Assembly (NCBI GenBank): GCA_964555515.1
Contig: CAZKSJ010000015.1
Coordinates: 1 to 18,600, forward strand
DNA from: UBA1388 sp964555515
Lineage (GTDB): Bacteria > Patescibacteriota > Microgenomatia > UBA1400 > PJMF01
DNA length: 18,600 nucleotides
Reading direction: 5' to 3'
Part shown: piece by piece, positions 13,184 to 18,600 of the stretch
How positions within the stretch are numbered: the first letter of the stretch is position 1
How the letters are laid out: each line of letters begins with the position of its first letter
The notes under the pieces: generated by a model
Databases searched by the model: none
What the model saw: only the letters and a program-made list of their open reading frames with translations
Told to the model about the DNA's origin: nothing
Made by a program: the position numbers and the translations under genes

Positions 13184-14435
13184 ACAGCAGATAAATACTG
13201 GGTAAGAGTTGCAACAATCCGCCCATTATAACACTCCAGGCCGGCCAGGTGGGATAGTTGGTCGGTGAAATTGGGACAGAGATTGCCGGATCGATTGCGT
13301 TAGTTGGCAGCGGGATTGGCTCCGGCGTGAGCTGGAGTTTAGTCGAGAGAGTGCCTAAGGGTTTAGCTGTGGCCGATGCGAGCTGAGCAGCGCCGGAGCC
13401 CACCAGAGCACCAGTTGTAGGATCATTCAACGTGGCCGTGTCTAAGATAGAACCTTGAGCTTCGCTAGACTCGTTAATGGACGTGCTAGTAGTCGCATTA
13501 GTTTCTGCTGCCTCGATCGCTGCTGTGGTGGCGTAATTTTTTGGTAACCAAGTGTCCCCAGCAAGGACGAGTGGTAGGCCCTTATCACATTGGTCGTATT
13601 CGGCTGAAGCGACTTCGAAGCCGGTATTAGTGACGAGACTCAACGAATCGCCCGTATTGTTGAGCAAACTGCCCGACCACTCATAAAGCACACCGCCGCC
13701 GGCCGGTAAGTGCCCTGAAATCAGCTTGTAATTGCCGGCAGCGTCAATTACTTGCCAACCGTCTAGATACGCGTCTGCGCCTGTGTTGAGCAAAGTGATT
13801 GATTCCTTACCCTCAGCTGGGCAGGCATTGATTTCCACTAGTTTGATGTGGTCAGGATTAATGTTAGTCTGGGGAGTTGGTGTCGGATTAGGTGTCATAG
13901 TTGGTGTGGGTTGGGGAGGAGGAGTTGATGATGGTTGAGGTGAGGGACTGGGGGTGGGCGGTGGAGCAGAGCCGTCTAAAGGCCAGTCTGCATGCGCAGC
14001 ACCTGGTGTGGGATCGGTCAGCACTAGTGAAGTCGATCCTAAGTACTGTCGCTGCCAAGATTGACCGGATTGGGATGAAGTGTAGACGAACTCATCCACT
14101 ACTTCACCCGTACTATCGCGCAGCTCCACGCCGTCGCCAGCGTTGTTGAGCTTGGTGCCAGATAGTTCGATTAATAAATAACTGAGCGGACTGAGAGTTG
14201 ATCCAAGCGGAAAAGTGTGTAGTAATGAGGGTGTAGCCAACTGATCAAACAACACCCAGCCGTCCAAGTTGATACTGTCGTCACCGGCATTGTAGACCTC
14301 AATCCATTCCGACTCCCCTACCCCAGGGGCAGGGTAGACTTCGGAAATAATCACTTGGGCGAATGCGGTGTTTTGGCTCGCTACCAACGACCAAAGAATT
14401 GTACAAAAAATACCACAAAATTTGAAAACCTGCAT
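13137..14435 (-). CDS. Exported protein with two lamin-tail-like domains and C-terminal anchor
   Basis: A 432-aa surface-type protein of unknown function. A signal peptide covers residues 1-26 (hydrophobic core, then AFA before Gln27). Domain 1 (about 28-120) fits the lamin-tail Ig-like fold: VIISEVYPAPG, SEWIEVYNAGDDSINLDGW, LNNAGDGVELRDSTGEVVDEF. Residues 157-190 form a Pro/Thr/Ser linker. Domain 2 (about 195-285) repeats the pattern (LVEINACPAEG, YLDGWQV, LLNNTGDSLSLV, VASAEYDQC) and holds two Cys, 205 and 283, that could form a disulfide. A Thr/Ser/Ala-rich stretch (300-395) leads to one membrane segment (about 397-418). The layout suggests a membrane-anchored cell-surface protein. No Shine-Dalgarno sequence is apparent. 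Confidence 0.82.
   Translation of the reverse strand: MQVFKFCGIFCTILWSLVASQNTAFAQVIISEVYPAPGVGESEWIEVYNAGDDSINLDGWVLFDQLATPSLLHTFPLGSTLSPLSYLLIELSGTKLNNAGDGVELRDSTGEVVDEFVYTSSQSGQSWQRQYLGSTSLVLTDPTPGAAHADWPLDGSAPPPTPSPSPQPSSTPPPQPTPTMTPNPTPTPQTNINPDHIKLVEINACPAEGKESITLLNTGADAYLDGWQVIDAAGNYKLISGHLPAGGGVLYEWSGSLLNNTGDSLSLVTNTGFEVASAEYDQCDKGLPLVLAGDTWLPKNYATTAAIEAAETNATTSTSINESSEAQGSILDTATLNDPTTGALVGSGAAQLASATAKPLGTLSTKLQLTPEPIPLPTNAIDPAISVPISPTNYPTWPAWSVIMGGLLQLLPSIYLLYDKLKLTSASSPIFG
13225..13233 (-). promoter_or_regulatory. Extended -10 candidate upstream of the VanZ-like gene
   Basis: TGTTATAAT on the - strand (13233-13225), inside the 3' end of the lamin-tail gene. Transcription would start near 13218, about 35 nt before the VanZ-like ATG. 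The position 17 bp upstream has no -35 match, so this rests on the extended -10 alone and could be coding coincidence. Confidence 0.25.
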
Positions 14436-14479
14436 TTACTGGTAATTTTAACTTACCAACCTTACATCAACCGTAGCGT

Positions 14480-15598
14480 TTAGGGGAGGAGGCTATAAAA
14501 CTTATTAGCACTAGACTTCCAGTTGTATTCGGTTAGTACTAATTTTTGCAGGTTATATGCCAATTTTTTTCGTAAACCAGGAAAATCGATTAAGCGTTCC
14601 ACTGCTTCATGGATAGCATCTTCGTTTAATTCAGCGATTAAGCCAGTTCGTTCGTGTTGGATAACTTCTGGAATACCTCCTTGATTGGTTGCAATGACCG
14701 CACAACCACTCTGTCCCGCTTCAAGCAGAGTCACAGGAATTCCTTCATGATGTTCAGACGGTAGGACAAATATATCTGTGGTTGAAAGCAGTTGTAGCAC
14801 TTTTTGTTGAGAAATTTCTCCTAGCACTTTAATGTTATGAGACTGAAAGTGTTTCAATATTTCTAGCTGTGAGCCAGTGCCAGCAAAGACAAACTGAACA
14901 GAATCGTTATTGGAAAAATGTTTGTAAGCAATTTTGGCCAACATTAAGGGATGTTTACTCTCAATCATTCTGCCAATATAACTAACAGTGACTTTGCTTT
15001 TCTTGATATCAGTTTCATTTTTCTTAACTAACAGTGGATTCGTGGAAATTCCTGCCTTTTGAACTTGAATAGTCCTATCTGTGTGAGGTTGAAGAAATTT
15101 AGCAGTCGTATTACTTACTGCAATCACTTGATCATATCGATTTGGTAAAACTCTTACCAGCAATCTGTCGATTAATTGAGCAAGATGTTTGATTAATAAG
15201 TTTGGATGCCAGGGTGATGAAGCACAATGATCGGTTAAAACCGCTTTCGCTTTATACCCACGCGCTACCATCCAACCCCACCAACTCACATCAAACAAGC
15301 GATTATGAGAATTAATCACGTCATAATGATGCTTCTGACTGAGTTTTCGAAAAAGCTTGATTAAGGAATAGAAATTGGGGAGGGCAAACTGATCTTTTAG
15401 AACTTCTATACAAGGGACACGATAAACATGAATGCCAGCTATTATTTCAAAAGCTGCTGCTTGATTGGTGTTGTAACAAATTAGATCGACGGTTATTTCT
15501 GGATGCTGGCGGAGCAACTCAGTGTACAAACCTTGAATATAGCGTTCTGTTCCCCCTAAATGAGGTAGATAGTACTGCGATAAAACTAATATGTGCAT
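14480..15598 (-). CDS. Glycosyltransferase family 4 (GT-B fold)
   Basis: A 372-aa retaining GT4-type enzyme that would transfer a sugar from a nucleotide-sugar to a lipid-linked or glycan acceptor at the inner face of the membrane. Seen: N-terminal GT-B domain with LSQYYLPHLGGTERYI (6-21); SNTTAKFL (162-169); the linker to the C-terminal domain VSYIGRMIESKHP (205-217); and the donor-site block FVLPSEHHEGIPVTLLEAG (277-295), with the EX7E pair E285/E293 followed by ATNQGGIPEVI (303-313). Sugar and acceptor cannot be told. The start is 5 nt after the GT2 stop, so the two form one unit. The gene is AT-rich. Confidence 0.93.
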   Translation of the reverse strand: MHILVLSQYYLPHLGGTERYIQGLYTELLRQHPEITVDLICYNTNQAAAFEIIAGIHVYRVPCIEVLKDQFALPNFYSLIKLFRKLSQKHHYDVINSHNRLFDVSWWGWMVARGYKAKAVLTDHCASSPWHPNLLIKHLAQLIDRLLVRVLPNRYDQVIAVSNTTAKFLQPHTDRTIQVQKAGISTNPLLVKKNETDIKKSKVTVSYIGRMIESKHPLMLAKIAYKHFSNNDSVQFVFAGTGSQLEILKHFQSHNIKVLGEISQQKVLQLLSTTDIFVLPSEHHEGIPVTLLEAGQSGCAVIATNQGGIPEVIQHERTGLIAELNEDAIHEAVERLIDFPGLRKKLAYNLQKLVLTEYNWKSSANKFYSLLP

Positions 15599-15603
15599 GA
15601 TGG

Positions 15604-16371
15604 TTATTCTGAGGCGAAGATGTTTTGTTTGGCAATTTGTCTTTTGATGGTGAGGTGGAATCGACTGATTATGTTATGCAAAAATGTCAGACTTCTTAAT
15701 TTGGCAATATATATCAGATGATCAAAACCTGTTTGCCAGATTTTTTGTTTACTAGAGCCGTCAAACCTGAAGTAATGATTGATGTGAAACTCACCAAACT
15801 TGATGTCTTTAGCCATAATTGCTTTGAGTTTTATTTCTGGAGAAAGATTCCAGCCACCCTCAGAAATGACAATTTGGCTGAGGTTATTTTTACGAAAAAT
15901 CCACATACCAGACAAAATGTCCTGGATGCGGTAATTATAAAGTATTGCAGTTTCAAGATTTAACACTTTCACACCAAGTTGTCTCACCCAAGAAATTTCG
16001 TGACCTTCCGCCAGTGGAAAACGATTGCATGACACAAAATCTAAATTATTTTTGATGAGATGTTTAACTGATTTGGTGATATCCCTAATGGGGTAGGTGT
16101 TATCGCCGTCCATGGTTACAATAATGTCCCCACTCGCAGCAGCAAAACCCGCCCGGTGTGCATAACCATAGCCAATGCCGCGATGTTGTCGTTTTTCGAT
16201 GATGAGTTTTGCTCCAAAAGTTTTGGCAACAGCTTGGGTATTGTCTGTCGAACCATTGTCAACCACGATCACCTCATCAATGCTGCTTGGTAATGATCTT
16301 AGCATTTTTTTGAGAGCTTGTTCTTCATTCCGGCAGGGAATGATGAGTGATATGCGTTGGCTTTTAATCAT
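15604..16371 (-). CDS. Glycosyltransferase family 2, polyprenyl-phosphate type
   Basis: A 255-aa GT-A enzyme resembling dolichyl/undecaprenyl-phosphate sugar transferases. Seen: ISLIIPCRNEE (7-17), VVDNGSTDNT (36-45), and DGDNTYP (88-94) supplying the metal-binding DXD. The acceptor-side block QDILSGMWIFR (150-160) and GWNLSPEIKLKA (173-184) are typical of this subgroup. No transmembrane helices follow the catalytic domain, so it is the soluble or peripheral type. A likely product is a lipid-phosphate sugar for a GT-C enzyme such as the one encoded just upstream, but this is inferred from context. It lies 32 nt after that gene's stop. Confidence 0.92.
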   Translation of the reverse strand: MIKSQRISLIIPCRNEEQALKKMLRSLPSSIDEVIVVDNGSTDNTQAVAKTFGAKLIIEKRQHRGIGYGYAHRAGFAAASGDIIVTMDGDNTYPIRDITKSVKHLIKNNLDFVSCNRFPLAEGHEISWVRQLGVKVLNLETAILYNYRIQDILSGMWIFRKNNLSQIVISEGGWNLSPEIKLKAIMAKDIKFGEFHINHYFRFDGSSKQKIWQTGFDHLIYIAKLRSLTFLHNIISRFHLTIKRQIAKQNIFASE

Positions 16372-16402
16372 GACTATCTTATAATAATATCTTGAGTACT
16401 GT

Positions 16403-16411
16403 ATTATAACA
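16403..16411 (-). promoter_or_regulatory. Extended -10 candidate before the glycosyltransferase pair
   Basis: TGTTATAAT on the - strand (16411-16403), overlapping the stop codon of the 636-aa gene. It would start transcription about 25 nt before the GT2 ATG. No convincing -35 is present at 16-18 bp, so it may act only as a supplementary promoter, or not at all. Confidence 0.3.
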
Positions 16412-18314
16412 GAAATATACTGTATGAACTATTCTGATAGATAAGTGGTAAGTTGTTATTTTTGAGTTGAGTAATGACCAATTCATCCTGGAAAGTAAAC
16501 TGCTCTGGTCGCCAAATGTTAAACTCAAACGAAAGTTGCTGTTCTTCGTTAGCTTCCAACCAACGCATGGTGCGCGCACTGACTATGAGTAAGCGTTGAC
16601 TGGGGTTGGTTGTTAGCTTATCTTCAATAACCTCCAGCACATTCACATCAAGCTGTTTGGTGTTACTAAAAAAGTTTATTAAACCTTGCCGGGTTTTTTC
16701 AGAAGTAAATGCGCCACCTGGTGAGTTAATTCCAGATAATCCTTCCATTAAATACATGGTGGAAGGGTCAGATATCAGTAAAACATTGGTACCTGCCAAC
16801 TCAGTTTGTAAAAAGTTGGCAGCGGCGATGTCATTACTAGAAATGTGTGTAAAATTACCACCGTGCCAAAGATGGGTTTTCCAGTGTTGGCTATTGAGAA
16901 TTAAGATGATCGCCAGCATAAATCCAAAAAAGAAAGTACCTATCGGCTTTAATTTACCTAGCAACTTGATGATTTGCCATGCTCCAAGAGCCATCACTAC
17001 GTGAATAAAAAACCTACCAAGTGCATAAAACTTGAGAACATACGGTAGGTTGGCGATCAGGAGGGCTATGAATGCGATCAGGATGAGTGCTAAAAGTTGA
17101 TAAGATGATTTAGAGCGGTTTTTAATGATGGCCAGTAATCCCAATAAACCAAAAAGAATTATAGAGAGCCCGTATATTCTTGTCAGGTAATTAAGTTTTT
17201 CTTGAAGTGAAAAAGTATATGAAGCGGCTTCACCTTGGTTAATAGTACTTAGATCGATTAAATCTGCCAAGCCAAAGCCAATTGCAGCTAAGGCAATAAC
17301 AGCAGCGAAAAGATAACTAACATGTTTTGTATTTCCTAGTAATTGAAATCGGATGAGGAGGTATGAACCAATTAGAGTTATCACCGCTAAGCTACCAATT
17401 ACATAATGCATCAGCACTAATGGCAAACAAAGCAAGCTCAGTATCAACCAACCCGAGCGTTTTTTTGGAAAAGCTTGATTAATCACAATTACCGACCAAA
17501 AAATACTGAACATGGCGGCGGTGAGCGTTTGCGGTAGGAGAAAAAACGAAGTAAATGCCACCACTGATTCAAAGACTAGACTGCCCACTAAGAGAGATAA
17601 AAATGCAATCGATCGGTGCTTGGTGATTGCCCAGCCCACTAAATAAGAGCCAAAACCAATTGATAATAAATGAAAATAGTTGATCACCTGCCAATAATTG
17701 AGGATATCTGTTGGGGTAGATGACATGCCAAATTGGCTGATGGCAACCAATAAGTGAAAAGTAGGTGGATAACTATTGAAACCAAAAGTGTCAGATATTA
17801 GTGAGGTTTTAAAGGAAAACTGACCTTGTTGAATAGCTGTACTCAACACTTGGTGTTCATACATGTCCCAATTAAGTTGATACGGTGACCGCCAGCACCA
17901 GATTAGATAAGCTAACAGCGTCACTAACAAGATGGCAAGCGAAGTTTGCATCACCTGTTTAGAGGGCAAGGGAAAGCTTTTAATAAACCTGAATCCAGCC
18001 GCCAGGGCACCGCTAAAAAATATAAGATACACCAAGGGGAAAAACCAGAAGGTAAAGAACTGTGCATTACCAGCACTCAGGGCTTGAATGATGATTGCCA
18101 ACAGCAACAGCAACGTGACGCCCAAGCCCGCGGAAATACTCAAAGATGTCACCAGCTTAATGGCTGATAATTTTTGCCCGCTATCGTTTTGACGAGATGT
18201 GAGTGATGGAGCAGACTTACTTGCTAGTTTGAACACCTGCCACACTGACCACCCAATTACCACTGGGACGGTGTAAAACAGCAAAGACCTGATGATAAGT
18301 TCTACTAATTGCAT
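16404..18314 (-). CDS. Multi-pass membrane protein, possible GT-C glycosyltransferase
   Basis: A 636-aa polytopic membrane protein. Roughly 11-13 hydrophobic segments lie between residues 5 and 475, followed by a soluble C-terminal part (about 480-636). After the segment ending near 140 comes RSPYQLNWDMYEHQVLS, with D150, E153 and H154, then NSYPPTFHLLVA (180-191). An acidic pair in the first large outer loop followed by a YPP(G/T)FH motif is the pattern of GT-C enzymes that use lipid-phosphate sugars. The match is by eye and no specific family can be named. Adjacency to a GT2 of the lipid-phosphate type supports the idea. Its start is 4 nt after the preceding gene's stop. Confidence 0.6.
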   Translation of the reverse strand: MQLVELIIRSLLFYTVPVVIGWSVWQVFKLASKSAPSLTSRQNDSGQKLSAIKLVTSLSISAGLGVTLLLLLAIIIQALSAGNAQFFTFWFFPLVYLIFFSGALAAGFRFIKSFPLPSKQVMQTSLAILLVTLLAYLIWCWRSPYQLNWDMYEHQVLSTAIQQGQFSFKTSLISDTFGFNSYPPTFHLLVAISQFGMSSTPTDILNYWQVINYFHLLSIGFGSYLVGWAITKHRSIAFLSLLVGSLVFESVVAFTSFFLLPQTLTAAMFSIFWSVIVINQAFPKKRSGWLILSLLCLPLVLMHYVIGSLAVITLIGSYLLIRFQLLGNTKHVSYLFAAVIALAAIGFGLADLIDLSTINQGEAASYTFSLQEKLNYLTRIYGLSIILFGLLGLLAIIKNRSKSSYQLLALILIAFIALLIANLPYVLKFYALGRFFIHVVMALGAWQIIKLLGKLKPIGTFFFGFMLAIILILNSQHWKTHLWHGGNFTHISSNDIAAANFLQTELAGTNVLLISDPSTMYLMEGLSGINSPGGAFTSEKTRQGLINFFSNTKQLDVNVLEVIEDKLTTNPSQRLLIVSARTMRWLEANEEQQLSFEFNIWRPEQFTFQDELVITQLKNNNLPLIYQNSSYSIFLL

Positions 18315-18318
18315 CTAT

Positions 18319-18600
18319 TTATACGTCAAGCACCTTTGTTTTTAGCTCGGATTTAACTATTAAAGTGTCAGCAGGAATGTCTTGGTGTAATTCGATAGTG
18401 CGGGCAGTTTGGTTCACAACTAGACGTTGACTAGGCTGAGCAGTGATCAGTAAGCGCTTGTTGAGTGAAGGGCTAAACAAAACTACTTCTCCTGAAGGCA
18501 CTTCCCAGGCAATTGGTGTATTCGCAATTTGTTCCTGTGGCAATTCCTGAGGATTGAGCCAAAGTTGATATTTGTTATAGAAATTTCTAACTTGATCTAA
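18319..18600 (-). CDS. Unidentified protein, C-terminal part
   Basis: A reading frame enters from the right window edge on the - strand and stops at 18319. The visible 93 residues run from LDQVRNFYNKYQLWLNPQEL to the end KTKVLDV. The internal TTG at 18543 is not needed as a start, since the frame stays open to the edge. The piece looks like a beta-rich soluble tail (VVLFSPSLNKRLLITAQPS, RLVVNQTARTIEL) with no membrane segment. I do not recognise a family. It lies 4 nt upstream of the 636-aa membrane gene and is probably co-transcribed, so it may be another envelope or glycan-pathway protein. Confidence 0.6.
   Translation of the reverse strand, partial: LDQVRNFYNKYQLWLNPQELPQEQIANTPIAWEVPSGEVVLFSPSLNKRLLITAQPSQRLVVNQTARTIELHQDIPADTLIVKSELKTKVLDV

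Noticed and set aside
13860..13990. G-rich repetitive stretch on the + strand, looking like a tandem repeat or G-quadruplex region
   Set aside because: It is the complement of the Pro/Thr codons of the linker in the lamin-tail protein; repeats are irregular and explained by coding.
14440..14458. TGGTAA/TTACCA inverted repeat between the GT4 and lamin-tail genes
   Set aside because: The 6-bp AT-rich stem with a 7-nt loop and no T-run is too weak for a terminator; chance is likely.
9..18600. Recoded UGA (Gly) as in Gracilibacteria
   Set aside because: All genes are open and full length under the standard code, and the VanZ-like gene ends at UGA near its expected length.

Overview
The window reads as a chromosomal piece of a reduced-genome bacterium, most likely of the Candidate Phyla Radiation (Patescibacteria). 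The case rests on several observations. The ribosomal operon has S5 followed directly by L15 with no rpmD (L30) between them, an absence described across that radiation. The genes are very tightly packed. S5, L17 and S9 carry lysine-rich tails. The flank encodes surface-type proteins (lamin-tail domains, VanZ-like, glycosyltransferases). The standard genetic code fits: every gene reads open with UGA as a stop, which argues against the recoded Gracilibacteria/Absconditabacteria lineages. I cannot assign a phylum from this window.

Positions 1-12300 (+ strand) are one long translation/transcription block in the classical S10-spc-alpha order: rpsC, rplP, rpmC, rpsQ, rplN, rplX, rplE, rpsN, rpsH, rplF, rplR, rpsE, rplO, secY, adk, map, infA, rpmJ, rpsM, rpsK, rpsD, rpoA, rplQ, rplM, rpsI. 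A 100-N assembly gap (7510-7609) removes the adk 3' end and most of map, and makes them look like one fused reading frame. Two near-identical extended -10 promoter boxes lie just upstream of infA and rpmJ; the second would start transcription only about 5-7 nt before the rpmJ start codon. A 95-bp spacer before rpoA holds a perfect 12-bp palindrome, a 15-codon mini-ORF and the strongest Shine-Dalgarno sequence of the block. A strong hairpin at 12326-12354 ends the block and probably acts in both directions.

Positions 12384-18600 are all on the - strand. Reading leftwards from the right edge: the 3' end of an unidentified gene, a 636-aa multi-pass membrane protein with GT-C-like features, a GT2 and a GT4 glycosyltransferase, an exported protein with two lamin-tail-like domains and a C-terminal anchor, a VanZ-like membrane protein overlapping it, and an HU-type DNA-binding protein with its own promoter. 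The first four look like part of a cell-surface glycan or glycolipid locus. The glycosyltransferases are visibly AT-richer, and the lamin-tail gene GC-richer, than the ribosomal block in the lines I sampled.

Together the left part supplies ribosome assembly, initiation (IF-1), nascent-chain processing (Map), membrane insertion (SecY), adenylate balance (Adk) and RNA polymerase alpha. The right part supplies nucleoid and cell-envelope functions. I saw no tRNA, rRNA, CRISPR array, insertion sequence or phage gene. The most unusual points are the promoter pair around infA, the enlarged IF-1, the mixed zinc-free/zinc-type ribosomal proteins, and the lamin-tail/VanZ pair.
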